Positions 1-13,200 of a stretch of 64,000 bases of DNA are shown piece by piece. The stretch lies in assembly GCF_008831285.2 (NCBI RefSeq), contig NC_045140.1:23578131-23642130 (forward strand), in the 5' to 3' direction. Source of the DNA: Nymphaea colorata (Eukaryota > Streptophyta > Magnoliopsida > Nymphaeales > Nymphaeaceae). Each line of letters opens with the position of its first letter. Position 1 is the stretch's first letter. The position numbers and the translations under genes were made by a program. The notes beneath the pieces were generated by a model. The model was given only the letters and a program-made list of their open reading frames with translations, made no database searches and was not told the DNA's origin.

Positions 1-2
1 CC

Positions 3-415
3 TCGCGCAAGCTCGTCATCGCCGTCTTCAACCCGAGTTTGGACGAGCTCCGGCGCGGGGCCATGGCGGGGAAGCTTCCAGACGAGAGGAAGCTCGCCAA
101 GAAGAACAAGGACAAGAATAAGAAGAAAGGAAGAGAGATAAAAACCGACGTCGACATTGTATCCAGTTGTCCAAACTTTCTCAATGAAAGAGTCTTCCTC
201 AAAATTGCCTTTCGCTCTCTTATTCTCCGCACAGAAAGGCTATGCAGCAATGGCTTTAACTATATTCCTTGCTTCGGCGAGGTGGAGGTTCGAACCCTCC
301 CACGGGAAAAGATCGATTCATCCCTTTTTCCGACTTTAAATTCCGGCGGTGGAAATCCAAACCTTTCACATAATGATCAGCGGGAAAAAAGAAAGAATCA
401 TTTACATCTGATTTC

Positions 416-468
<53 letters not shown>

Positions 469-503
469 TGGAGATCGAGAGGGACGAAGACGACGGCGTT
501 TAA
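3..503 (+). CDS. possible 3' end of a gene cut by the left edge, unknown product
   Basis: A frame is open from the left edge to a stop at 501-503. Its first ~50 codons are GC-rich and look coding: a hydrophobic stretch (LVIAVFNPS), then a lysine-rich tail (KKNKDKNKKK) around 87-140. After about 150 the composition becomes AT-rich and the frame runs through a (GA)n tract that reads as Arg-Glu repeats, so the real coding part probably ends, or is spliced, before about 170. I do not recognise the family. It may be the last exon of a plus-strand gene, or chance. Confidence 0.25.
417..463. repeat. (AG)n microsatellite
   Basis: About 23 uninterrupted AG units, directly downstream of the doubtful left-edge reading frame. 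Confidence 0.95.
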
Positions 504-1726
504 AGGACGGAGGAGTTCGCGGCAACGTAAATGGAAAGCAAACGAAATGACAAAGTTACCCTTCTCAAAAGCTTATGGTCAAACCGCTACAAATGCCTCT
601 TTTTTTTTTCTGGTTCTCCTAATATTCTTTTTTCGCATTTTTTTTTGTTTAATATCACTCCTTACTTTTTATTTTTCTAATACAAATAATCAGTTTTTCC
701 CAGAAAGAAATTTGTCACCATGTTGAAAAAAATATTTGAAAATAGAAAAAATCAACTGAGGGTATCCTCAAGCGGAAGGGTAATTTAATAATTTTACAAT
801 TTAAATTTCTTCACCTGCCGGCAACAACTTAGGGTGGCCGCTTTTTTCTTCATTGTTTTGCCCTTTTTTCCACCAACCCACCCCGAACCCTCAGGATCCA
901 CAAGTACAAATTTATTTTATTTATTTATTTACTCGCTTTTCCTTTAACCGGGTCGGACGCAGTTCAGATCCAAGCGCTACTGATCCGGGTTGATTGGATT
1001 AAACTTTGAAAGAAGTTTAGATCCATTTAACTGCCAAACAGCCTAGCGGATTTGGATCTGGGTACTGGTAAGATTCACCATTCCATCAAACAGATTTGTT
1101 CCATTCACAAGAGAATCAGATCCAAATCTGAGATGGGGACACTTCCTAACGGTCGGTATGTAAAAAGCTGCCAATTGCCCGGCCTTACTTGCCTGCAAAT
1201 CAAACCCCCATGGACCCGTATCTATACAATATTGGTGGTGCATTTAGATCCCATAGGATCAAAGATATGGGTCTTCTTCTCGAATCAGGTCCAAATATGG
1301 AGTTTGGATAAACCATGTTCAAAAGAAGTCCTGGATATAGTTAATAAAGGGATAAAATATTCACAGTAGCTTAAAGAGAGAGAGAGAAAGAGCCGATAAA
1401 ATGGAAATATATAACAAAATTTAGGGACAAGAAATCCCCTCAGTGCATAAGCAAACCTTATAAACGAAATATAAGAAAAAAATATACAAGTTAGTATCAC
1501 AATAAAATGTAATAAGAGAGGTAGAGAGAGAGTGGACAGACGGAACAGCAGAATCACCCAACAGTAGACGAAGGACGGCGCCGAAGCCGAATAAGAGAGA
1601 GAGAGAGACAAAGAGATCCAAATTACATGCTGAGCCTATGAATCACAATTTGGAAGAGTTTCGTTTCTTCCCTACCAATTTGGAACAGAGTCCCAATTAG
1701 TATAGACACAGCACAAACAAGGCTTG
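504..1726. other. gene-free spacer
   Basis: AT-rich DNA with homopolymer runs and a second short (AG)n patch near 1375-1390 and 1515-1610. Open frames here are short, unlike known proteins, and partly made of the GA/CT runs. The part next to 1727 is expected to hold the 3' UTR of the minus-strand exostosin gene. I see no gene. Confidence 0.6.
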
Positions 1727-4700
1727 CTATGAATCTTGAAGTCTCATGTTAAGCCTTCTAAGCCAAACGGAGTGAAGCAACATGTTGATAACATCAAAGC
1801 GTTTAGCAGGACGATTGATCACAAAATGCTGCTGAACCCTGAACACATTTGCCTGCAACTTCAAGTATGTGCTCTCCGGAACGGCACTCAAGATGTTCTT
1901 GATGTCCGGGATCCGGGACACGGGGATTCGAACAGAGAACTGACTCCAGTCGAGAACATCACTGAACGGAAGCACATAGTAGTCGTTGATCGTGACCGGG
2001 ACGCAGCCGGTGTACATGGCTTCGATGATCCGCGGGCTAGCGACTTCGTACCCACTTGGGCAGAGGCAGTACCTGGAGCTCAGTAGCAACTGAGTGTAGT
2101 TTTTGCCTTTGGGCAGGTACTCATATACCTGAACCTGTGAGTCCTTGCCCTTCCAGTGCTGAAGCAGAATGTCTCTTATAGCACCATGGTTTCCCCCAGC
2201 AAAGAATGCAAGGATTGTTTTGGAAGAAAGTGGGGTTGGAGTATGTACAGGATTTGGGAGACTGTAGCCCATAATGTTGAATTCTGGGAGAGTGACATCT
2301 TTTCTTGGGTTGAAGCCTTCTGAGACATTGGCATTGCAGAGGACTCTGATAGACCTGTTGAAGAGATCAGAGTTTATAGTTGTAGCAAATGGTGCCTGAA
2401 AGGAGATAAAACAAGATTATTAATGCAACTGATCAACCAATATTTTAATACTGGAATTGAGTTGTGAATTGCATGCCGATTTTTGGCAGGTGCGGCCTCG
2501 GCCCCTCGCCCACACAGACCCACAAAAAATGTTTATTTCCATTGATATTTCTGGTTATAGTTTTTATTTATATATTTCTGCCACTTAAAAATCTAAAATT
2601 TGGATGCTACTGCCCCCCAATAAGAAATTTCTGTCTCCATTCCGAGTCTGGTTATCCAAATCTACATATAGAAAAGAAATCTTCAAAATCTTTTTGGCAG
2701 ATGTGTTTTTATGACTATTTTTGAAGTACATAAGGGGTTAATTTTGATGTCATAAAATCCCCTTTCTCTCTCTCTTTATATATATATCATAGTCACAGAA
2801 GACATGTTTTTTTTTTTTTTTAAACATGATAAATTAACTAGCTGTTTAAAACTTTTAAGAACACGTTTTTTGAAAAAAACGTTAAAAACAAAAAAAAAAC
2901 ATGTTTTTAATGCATTTTTTCAGTTTTTTTATTTTTTCAGTTTTTTTAATGTCAAACAGTTTTTTTATTTTCTATTTTTTATCTATTGCAAATCTACTTA
3001 TCTTGATGTTTGTGCTATTAGTTTATCACTTATTTTATTTTCTCTTATTTTTAGTTTTTTAAAAAATTACCTTATTTTTTTCGTTTTTTTTCAATTTATT
3101 TGTATTACGCCGTTTAAAACTTTAAGACATTATTTGTGACTATGATATATATATATCCATTTTTGATGATTTTTTATGCAAACAATTTAAGCATTTTTCA
3201 CTTGTATAGGATCTTAAAAAATGGGCAGGGTGGTGTTAGAGAAAGAGCGAGAGAGAGATGAATTACCCAATCGTGACAGGAAAGCATGAAATGATCTGCA
3301 CCGTTTGTTCTGTTCCAGTATGGGTGTTTGGTTGAGATGACCTGCACATAGTCACTGACCACCCTGTGGAGCGGCGCCCATTCACGAATGCCTGGACCAT
3401 AGAGAGAATGAACAGCCTTGGAGATGCTGAGAGGAAGGAAATAGAGCACGGCATCTTCAGGGTTGTTCGTCACAAAGGGTGTGCTGCCCTGCTCCAACTC
3501 GTGAATGAACTGCCCCTCTATGGAGTAAATGTAGGTGCATGGGCCGTCGTGGACCAGGGGCGGCTCACCTTCCTCATAAACGAATACCTTCAGTCTCTTC
3601 TCCATCTCTATGTAACTCCTATAAGCATAATTACATAGAACATTTTGTTCATTTGGTAAATGCTAGATCATTTGGGCAAGGGACAAAAACTAGACTTCTT
3701 AAATTTGAAATAAAGAATGTTATAAACAAAATGTGCACCACTAATGTATCTATAAACACTAATTTTATACAAACCATGTTTTATTTCATGTTATTTTTTA
3801 AAAAAGTTCTTTTCTACTATCAAAATTTTGAAGTTATGAGAGCCGTTCATTGTTCGATTATAATGAAATGAACAACTGAATATATGTTTCTCATCAAATC
3901 ACTCTTATGATCATATCTGTAAGGTTAGATTGCTGAATTTGTTAAGAAACCTAATTCGTATTGGACCCAAAGCATTGGCATTGCATACAGAAAAGAAAAA
4001 CAGAAACGGAAACCAAGTAAACTAGAACTAACAGGTGTGGTGTGGATGAATGATGATATAGTTAAAGAGCTGCTGGATTACTGGAGGAAGGCGTGAGGGT
4101 TGTGGTAGACGGAGCCTCTGGGGACGAAGGACTGCGGCCTTTGAGATGTGTAGTTTCCAGATACGATGGCCCTCTTGATGGACGCTCTTGACATCCACAG
4201 TCCCATCTCTACTTTCTCTAACCTCCCGGCCTTCTCGCCATTAACCACCAGTTCACCCTGCATAGAGAGAAAGAGATTATTTCATTCCATATTCCTAAAT
4301 ATTGGCATTAATGGCCTTTGTTACAAGATATGAGAGATTTTTTCATCCCATATTCCCAAATATTGAAATTAATTTTCTTTGTTGCAAGACATGATGATAA
4401 GGAAATTTCTAAGAATCACATATTTGGGAGTGCGGCACGGTACACGAGGGTGCATCAAGATGAGATCAACCCCTGGATGACACCACACACGAGTCCCTTT
4501 GCCAACTAGTAACTTTATGAGACATAGGGATGCGTTTGTATTGGTGTAAGAATTTTAGTGTGTCAATATGGTTAATGGCTCACAGTAAAAAATTTTATTA
4601 CTTTATTGTAAAAATGAAAATGAAAAAGAGCAAAAAAATTTATGAAAGATATTTTTTTAACAAATTATCAAAAAGTCCTCTCTTTTGCTGAATACCGTGC

Positions 4701-5836
4701 AGACAACTTTCTCTGTAAAAAGGGAAAAAAGGGAGTGCATATCTGCTTAGAGGGACGATATAAGAAAAACTTGGCTTCAATTTCTTTTCCCTTCAATTCT
4801 CCTCTTACCACTTACTCTCTAGCATTGTGAAATCTTAAGCGTTTTCTTAGTGTTTTAAGCTATTGACCACATGCATGGATGCAAATTTTAAATGATTAAA
4901 CAAATGCGATGTCTAAATAAAATTTTATGACTGATATCTAATTTTTTAAACCTTATAAAATCAGGATCCTTTTGTAAGTCCCACAAAATTTTCTGTCTAT
5001 CTTGCATTTGTCTATGTAGTTCAGTATGTGGTGGTATGTAAGTATGCGGTGGTGGTATGCAAGAGTCAAAGCTACTCATTTCTCTTGTCCCAATAGTCAC
5101 GGATGGTCTTATAGTGCACCTTTTAACTCAAGCATAATATATGTTAAAAGAATATATGTTAAAAAAATATAGTCCATCTGACAAACTAGAATGAAACTTA
5201 AGACATTGTCATCTGACAAACTAGAATGAAACTTAGGACATTGTCGTCTGTGTGACACTTAAGCTGACCAGCTAGCTATGATAAACCCTTAATTTCTCTA
5301 TTTAGTGTGGTGAGTAAGGCCACCCCAATCATTCATGGTGCCTAAAAGTCGAAAGACATATGAAGCAAGATAAAAGTGCAATACATGATTTATTCATTCT
5401 GTTGCCGTAAGAGTGCAGCTATGAGTAGGAGGTGCACACATTTCTTGTTCAATTCTTGTGGATTCTACTCTCGTTCGTTCTACTCTCCTTACTGCATTGA
5501 GAATCAGGAAGAGTTTGTTGGTTGTCCCCCTTTCTCACTCTCTTTTTATGCACACACACACCCACGCCCACGCACAGACCATGTACACCATATACAGTTT
5601 GTTCTCACCTTTGGGGAATTTATGCCTGGAGAAATGGCTGGGCTCAGCGTTGGGGAATTTACATCTGGAGAACTGACTGGGGTCATGCTGTTTTCCGGCG
5701 AGTCTGTTGCAGAAGGCCTTGAAGGAGATGGAGGAAGGGGAAGATTAACGAAGGGGGCACCATTGTGATCAGAACTGGAAAAGAGGACGGCCAGGATGCT
5801 GAGGACGATCAACAGCAGAAGGACGAACTCCCTCAT
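1727..5836 (-). CDS. exostosin-family (GT47) glycosyltransferase A, four exons
   Basis: Predicted type II Golgi glycosyltransferase of the plant exostosin-like family (the 'probable glycosyltransferase At5g03795/At3g07620' type). Exons on the minus strand are 5836-5609, 4257-4082, 3618-3267 and 2395-1727, all with GT-AG introns and matching phases, giving 474 residues. Residues 1-22 (MREFVLLLLIVLSILAVLF) form a signal anchor, followed by a Pro/Ser-rich stem. The exostosin domain runs from about residue 135 to 430 and contains the family hallmarks EMEKRLKVFVYEEGE, the exon-ending CHDW, LCNANVSEGF, ILAFFAGG, CLCPSGYEVASPRI, GCVPVTI and VLPFSDVLDW; the C-terminus HSVWLRRLN is also typical. An in-frame ATG at 5914 would add 26 cytoplasmic residues; I prefer 5836 because it places the anchor at the N-terminus, but either is possible. 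The sugar donor and acceptor cannot be told from sequence. Confidence 0.88.
2788..3144. mobile_element. hAT-like MITE in intron 3 of exostosin A
   Basis: A 357-bp AT-rich, non-coding insertion that begins CATAGTCACA and ends with its complement TGTGACTATG. It is flanked by ATATATAT on both sides (2780-2787 and 3145-3152), consistent with an 8-bp target duplication, although that sequence is low-complexity. The interior (T-rich blocks with a TTTAATGTCA motif) is shared with the copy near 37398-37649, so this is a repeat family rather than a chance inverted repeat. Confidence 0.6.
5175..5244. repeat. 35-bp direct tandem duplication
   Basis: Two adjacent copies of a 35-bp unit starting CATCTGACAAACTAGAATGA, differing at one base, inside intron 1 of exostosin gene A. 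Confidence 0.9.
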
Positions 5837-6160
5837 GGCTGTTCTTCTCTCTGCTTTCAACAGCACCAGCTTCCAAACCTCTTCGTCTTCCCGAGTTTTT
5901 CTTAGATTACGCACAAACTTTTTTCTTTTGCCCGCTGACGAAGGAAGGCAGTAGAAGGAGAGGAGATGAGGTTGGTATTCAATTCCAAATTTATGATTGA
6001 TAAATAGGGAAGGAGTTTAGAGGCATTAATTTGGAGTTATCTCCTTTCCTTTTATGGCCCGATGTGCGTGATGAAGGCTCCCGGCTTTGGTTCCTTAAGA
6101 GGCCAATCATACACATGGCTTGCCTTCTTCCCTAAAGTCAATACTTATATCACTCAAACC

Positions 6161-6504
6161 ATTGTCACAAAAAACGGGGACGGGTATTAAACGGCGAGAA
6201 AAAAAACGGGTATAATACGACAAAAGTTTTATATATCGGGAATAAAATGGGAAAAGTTCATCAATTTTTTTAAAAAATTAAACATTTAATACATCTTAAA
6301 AATTATAAAAAATAATAATTAATAAAAAAACGGCAAAAAACGGCAAAATAACGGAAAATAACGGCAAAAAACGGGTATTATACGCGTTTTTTGTTTTTTG
6401 ACGTTTTTTTTAAAAAAACGAAAATAGTACGGGTATTATACGGCAAAACTGTTTTTGACGTTAAATACGCGTTTTTTTTAAAAAAAACTGTGTTTTTTGT
6501 GACT
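6161..6504. mobile_element. hAT-like MITE between the exostosin genes
   Basis: A 344-bp element whose ends are inverted: TTGTCACAAAAAACGG at the left, and at the right the complement of AGTCACAAAAAACACAG. The flanks CTCAAACC (6153-6160) and CTCAAACT (6505-6512) match at 7 of 8 bases, the duplication length of the hAT superfamily. The interior repeats AACGG and GGGTATTATACG motifs near both ends and codes for nothing. Confidence 0.65.
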
Positions 6505-6528
6505 CTCAAACTAATTAATCCGCACCAA

Positions 6529-6531
<3 letters not shown>

Positions 6532-6626
<95 letters not shown>
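6532..6626. repeat. compound (TA)n(GA)n microsatellite
   Basis: About 31 TA units (6532-6593) followed by about 15 GA units (6596-6626). A short open frame reading through it (repeated Tyr-Ile, then Arg-Glu) is an artefact of the repeat. Confidence 0.95.
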
Positions 6627-6627
<1 letters not shown>

Positions 6628-7201
6628 CAGAGAGATGAAGTATCTTGAAATTTGATCTTTTCAAGATGGAAAACTGAGAGAAAATCAAGAAAAAAGCAAA
6701 CTAAATGTGATATTTTAGTCATCTAATATTAATTAACAACTCTAAGAAGTCTAACATGATCACAGTTAAAAAATCAAATTCTTTTACACCATTGTTTCTA
6801 CTTTTCAGGTAAAGCAAATGGAGAAAATAATCTTCTCCCGACTACATCTCATATATAGATCAATATTTATACATATATAAAGCTACAATGGTAGATGAAA
6901 TTGTGAAAAGATTTTCTGCAGCAGTGATGGCTAGATTAAATAACGGGGACAAAAAAGACGGAGAAATCTTGAAAGCAACAAATTGTGTGCCATGGGAGAA
7001 GCTTTTCTCCATTACATGACAATTACCAAACAGAGAAATATCACAGAAATATCACATTAATGATCACATAAGTTATACATCTCCAAGAACTCTTGCTCAT
7101 TTATTTTCCTTATAAGAATATTGTTACACTTTTCATTTATCACAATTTTCAGTAATTTTATTTTTCAAATTTTCAGATAATCTCTACAAATTGAGAGACA
7201 T

Positions 7202-10200
7202 CTACATTTGGTGGAGTCTCAAATTGAGCCTTCTAAGCCAAATGGAATGAAGCGTCATGTGCATAACATCGAAGCTCTTTGCGGGCCGATTCAGTGTGAA
7301 GTGTCTCTGAACCTTCATAACATTCTTGTGCAGCTTCCGGTAGCTGCTTTCAGGAATCCCCAGGAGAATTTCCTTGATTTCTGGTATTCTTGACACCGGA
7401 ATCTGAACAGAGAACCTCGACCAATTAAGCACATCACTGAATGGAAGCACATAGTGATCGGAGATGGTGACCGGAACGCAGCCGGAATAGATTGCCTCCG
7501 GAATTCTGGGGCTGGCAACTTCATAGCCACTTGGGCAGAGGCAGTACTTGGACTTGAGCAAGAACTCGGTGTAATTTTGGTCTCGTGATAGGTACTCAAA
7601 GACTTGAACTTGGGAGTCCGTACCCTTCCATTGATCAAGAAGGATCTTCCTGATACTGCCGTGGCTTCCTCCGGCAAAGAATGCGAGGATCGGCCGGGAG
7701 GAAGGCGGCGGCGCCGGATTTATTGGTTCGGGGAGTTTCTTATTTTTGAGGAAGATCTCTGGAATACTGACATCTTTCTTGGGGTTGAAACCTTCAGAGA
7801 CATTTGCATTGCAGAGGACTCTGATGGAGTTGTTGAAGAGATCAGAGTTGGTCCTTGTACCATCTGGCCCCTGAAGAATAAGGCATCCAACCAAATGAGA
7901 TCTGAAACATGCCACCGACGAATTTTCTTCGACAATTGGGAAAACTAATGATTTTTTGGTGGAAATATCGAACTGCCAACCAGGAAATGCTGCAATCTTT
8001 CGATAGAAAACCGTGCGTTTGTTGGACAGTTGTTTGGTTTCATGACAAAAGTTGCACATACGCATTTTCGAAATCTGGATCTCCAATTAAGTGTTTTTAA
8101 GCCAATCTAAGCAACTCATACAAATCTATTTACGAGTACCATTTGATTGTTATTATAATTTAAGCATGTGGCTGTCTTTTTGTGTATATATCTATCTATC
8201 TATCTGTATATATACACATACACACAAAAACCGAAGAAATATGCAAATTATGCAGATTGGTTATGAGTTATATTATGAACTTGGTTCATGCTTCACAGCA
8301 TATCATATGTAAAATTATTTCTTCAAATTCACAGTAGGTATCACATATGTAACATGTTTAAAAAAAGAGAAAATAGTCCAAACAGGATGACATACTTTGT
8401 ATCAGAGAGCAAACTGAACCAACATCGACAACATTGAATTCATAAGACTCTACAATAGACTTGTTTGGATGGAAATTGAAAGGAACCCTAATTGTTGTTG
8501 GTAAGTGATTCAAGTCTACCAAATTCTAGAAGTCATGCCATTTGAGTTTCTTCCAAAACAGGAAGTAGTAGTGATCCTTATACTTGGAAGAAATCTTTTC
8601 CCACTAGCCGTTGGTCATTCTACATAAGGGGGACAGGGTAGTTGCTGTCTCCTCCAATTGGAAAATAAGAGTTCAAAAGAGCTCCAAGCCAGAACTCTAT
8701 AATGGCATTGCATTTTCTTTCAAATAACTGATGGACTACATAAATAATCCATTCAAAATCTATTTTTGGAATCAATTACTCGAAATCCATGCAACTCAAC
8801 TTCTTTTTCTTGTTTGTGTAGATTTCGAGGAAACCGCACCCCGCAGTGGCAGATTCAGCATTTTTTTTTTACTCAAAAAGGCATACAACAAGCAAACCTG
8901 CGGCCACTGATGGTAGCTCATACGGCTGGACCAAGGTCCACTCGCTATTGAAAATCTGCAGGCTTGTGTGGGCAACTGCCCACGTGAACCTACAAGTGTC
9001 TCTTGTTTGTGACATCATAAAACTTTGAGACTAATAGTCTCCCTCTCGGGGCTTGGTTAATCATATACATGAGACTGATGCTAAATTTTCAAAATTTTTA
9101 TATAGAACAAGTGAAATTTTTTAAAATTTACATGTATCCCTGGAGTTCTATCTAAGCATATGAAAAACTGTATGTGCCTGGTGAGAAGGCCACATTAGAT
9201 GAGAATATTCCTTTCCTCAATGACTCGGAAAACACCATTGAGTTTTTCTTAGTGGTGATCTTTTTTAAGAGGGCATGCGATGGCTTTGGATTTGAGATCT
9301 TCAAAATTTGAGAACCGTGGATTTAACATCGGGCCCTCTGCCCACCCACCAATTTTAGACCAGACCTTTTACTAATGTAAATAAGTGAAATAATGACTCA
9401 AGTATAGAGCTTTAGATCTGACCTAGGATGAATCATTTGTTACATTAGCAAAAGCATGCCAATTCATATCCACATTGGATCCGTTGATTTCAATTCTAAA
9501 GTAATCAAACGCCCTTTAAAGAAAAAGTGAATCGACAAATTCTCTATTTAGACAATGCTATTTGAGATATTGAATCCGTAGATTTCAAATCTAGAGTAAT
9601 CAAACACCCTTTTTAAGGAAAAAGTGAATCGACAAATTCTCTATTTAGATAATGCTATTTGAGATATCGGATCCGTAGATTTTAAATCTAGAGTAATCAA
9701 ACACCCTTTTTAAGGAAAAAGTGAATCGACAAATTCTCTATTTAGACAATGCTATTTGAGATATCGGATCTGTAGATTTTAAATCTAGAGTAATCAAACA
9801 CTCTTTTTAAGGAAAAAGTGAATCGACAAATTCTCTATTTAGACAATGCTATTTGAGATATCGGATCCGTAGATTTCAAATCTAGAGTAATCAAACACCC
9901 TTTTAAGGAAAAAGTGAATTGACAAATTCTCTATTTAGACAATGCTATTTGAGATATCGAATCCGTACTTTTCAAATCTACAGTAATCAAACACCCTTTT
10001 TAAGGAAAAAGTGAATCGACAAATTCTCTATTTAGACAATGCTATTTGAGATATCGGATCCGTAGATTTCAAATCTAGAGTAATCAAACACCCTTTTAAG
10101 GAAAAAGTGAATCGACAAATTCTCTATTTAGACAATGCTATTTGAGATGCATCAAGGATTGAACTCTTGACTTTCTTCAACTTAATCTTGTGGTTCTATC

Positions 10201-13200
10201 TATGAAAAAAAAAAAAAAAAAAAAAAAAAGAAAGACAGGAAAACAGAAGACTTACCCAGTCATGGCAAGAGATTATGAAGTGATCAGCGCCTTTGCTTCT
10301 ATTCCAGAAGGGGTGATTGGCTGATATCACCTGGATGTAATCCGCCACGGTCCTTTGGAGAGGAGCACGGTCATAAAACCCTGGCCTATAGAGGAAATGC
10401 ACAATCTTGGTGATGCTTATGGGAAGGAAATGGACGACAGCCTCTCGGGGATTTTCTGTAACAAAAGGTCTGTATTGGTCCAGCTCGTTAATAACCTGGC
10501 CCTCTATGGAATATATCTCATTGCAAGGGCCGTCATGCACAAGGGGTAGCTCTCCTTCCTCGTAAACAAATATCTTCAGCCTCTTCTCCATCTCCATGTA
10601 GCTCCTGCAGCACCAATTTGTCAATCATATGATCCACACTTAGGGTTGGAGTCAAGAATTTTTTTGTCGTCAAATTATAGTTTCAAAATTTTAACAAGTG
10701 CTAAAATAAAAATTTTCAAAATTTATATATATATTAAACTAGTTTTTTTTTTAGATTTACGTATAAATTTTTTAAAATTTTAAAATATGAAGGGGAACCA
10801 AGGCCCCTGTGGGCCCCCTTTCCTCCGCCCCTGTCCACACCTACCAGCAAGAAGTTTGTGTACTTGGTCTCAAAATCAATTACCAATTGCATCTTGGCCC
10901 AGACCCTGAAAACATTCAATTTAGTACATCCAGTGGTGGAGTAAAAAAATTTCTTACTTATATGCACCTCTCAGTGTAAAAGAAAAATTTGTTTTTCATC
11001 TTGAATACATTAGCCCCCCACTCATATTTCTCATGTTAAGTGGCTTCAGGAGATTGCACACGGCCCTTGATGGGTGACATGCAATATGGACTTAATTTAT
11101 GTGAGATACATCTTGATATCAGCCCAAATTCCATACAAGATATCAAAGACATTTCCCTAATTCTAACACATTGCCGCGGCCGGGGAATCGATTTCACTGA
11201 CCTGGGGTCAGGTCATGGTGATCCGGACTCGCCTTGGCTGTGACAAGGGTGAAGGCCAGTGGCCAAAACCCTGCTAGTTGGCAGATCAGCTATCCTTGGA
11301 ATCTGTGGAGATCCTCGTGAAAGTCACCGAGCTGGTTTCTTGCTTGGATAAGTGCGTTACAAATATGGAACATAATGATATGTATCACTTTTCTTTTTTC
11401 TTCTTAAAAGCAACATGACATCTTATATTTTAAAACTTAGATCTTTATAACTTTTTTGATCAGAATTCTTCCTTTTATATATATATATATATATATTCTA
11501 TTGAGCACACAATAAAAGTGCATATCCTAAAACCGATGCGTTTGCAAACCTTTATAACGGGGTAATAAGTAAGAGACAACTCATCGCCCTGACTCAAAGA
11601 GAGTAGCATAGCTGGTCGGACGGATCATAAGTGTCATATAGATGACATGTTCTTGCTTTGATTCTCATAAATACTACTTTCTTATGCTACAAAAGGTAAA
11701 GATGCATAATCAACCTACCAAGAACTCCAAAAGAAGAGGGGAAGGGGAATGGTTTCTGACAAAAAAAGGACCGCTCATCTCCTAGTACACAAACTCTTTT
11801 AAGTCCATAACAGGATTTGCATAAATGAAACAATTGCATATGAATTATTTAACTATAAACGCCAGGATGAAACGCAAACCTCTAAAAGATCCAATCTATG
11901 TAAAGTTTCCCATAAATGTTGACAATGGCATGGTTAATGCAACCACCTCTTCTACCTCGAGCAAGTAAAAGAAAATTTTTTGAGGTGACAGAGTTGAAGA
12001 TTCTGAGGCAAGTGCCAACGGTGTCATCAATAGTATCATTTTCTGAAGCCTTGGTAGTCGGTGGTGGAAACCTAAATATGGGCATATATTATAACTCATT
12101 TGTCAACCATTATACACCATTTAAAGTATTAGGATAATTGAATTAATTTAATTATATCATATGGTATGGTATGGTACGGTATGAAGTTATAATGTGTAGA
12201 TACCTTAACTTTACACTTCTAATTTTATAGATAAACAATATTAAAAATAACTATTAAAATTTTATTAAAGAAGGTTAGGTTATGGTCCCCAAAACCACCA
12301 TCTTGTTGGGTTTTTCCTCTTTCCCATCAATATCTTCCCATCAATATCAATAGAGAAGAACCACGTTTTCTAAAGGGAATAGACTTACGGGAATAGACTT
12401 ACTTGGAAAGATTGGAAGATTAAGAACCATAACGCTTTAGTTGCACTGATAGTTTGCAATAGCAGCTTACTGGGGGATGCGGCTCCCTACCTTTATTGAA
12501 CAAAATTATCTATGCAATATGCAAAAGGAAGATAACACCAAAACATATGCTATTTTCATACACAGTAGATTGACTCTGCTCTTCAAGAATGCAGATACCA
12601 TATCACAAAATTGATGTGAGAGGTGATGAAAGAGCCAATTTTGACCATAGGATAAACTTTTTCAACTTTGACATTACATGAATTGAGTTTACAAGGATTT
12701 TGCATGAATTGAGTTTGAAGTTAAGACGACAAACTTCACCTCTTAAATATTGTCTCTTCGGAGACATTTGAAAACATTAAGCTAATTTGATTTTTTCGTG
12801 AAGGTTATACCTGAGTAGCGGGGCATGACAACTAAGTTAAAAAGGTTCATCGCTATCATCGTTTATGCCGATGCAGCTCAGATTTCAAAAGCAGGAGGAA
12901 TGGGGAATCTCTTTCTGATTTGGAACCTCTGATTTAATCAGTTTGATTTTTTCCTTTGACAGGGTTCTCTGTGAATTCAAAAAAGGATCCATCAAAGAAT
13001 TCATTTAAAATAATGCAAAAGTATGAGCATGAAATGAATGCCAACTTAATAAGGTAACAGGGAGGGAGAGCACATTTTTTGTTGCAGAGAGTTCTTACTG
13101 ATAGAAGGCGTAGGAGTTACGGTAAATGGAGCCTCTAGGAACAAAAGAGCCATTCTTCTGGGAGACAGTGAAGCTTCTGGACAGGACCGCTCTTCTGATC

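Larger units (their letters stand above)
5915..7201. other. spacer between the two exostosin genes
   Basis: Holds the presumed promoter and 5' UTR of exostosin A (minus strand; a weak TATA-like TATTTAT lies near 6000-6008), then a MITE at 6161-6504, then a (TA)n/(GA)n microsatellite, then AT-rich DNA leading to the 3' end of exostosin B. No gene is seen. Confidence 0.6.

Noticed and set aside
283-302. GGAGGTTCGAACCCTCC, a perfect tRNA T-arm look-alike with the B-box GGTTCGAACCC
   Set aside because: No matching acceptor stem, D-arm or anticodon arm lies upstream at the right distance; at most a tRNA-derived fragment.
6391-6648. Open frame with long Tyr-Ile repeats and an Arg-Glu tail (also the similar one at 15760-15969)
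   Set aside because: Produced by (TA)n and (GA)n microsatellites read in frame; no protein similarity.
9475-10149. Regular repeats that could suggest a CRISPR-like array
   Set aside because: The units are contiguous 96-97-bp copies without unique spacers, in a plant intron; it is a minisatellite.
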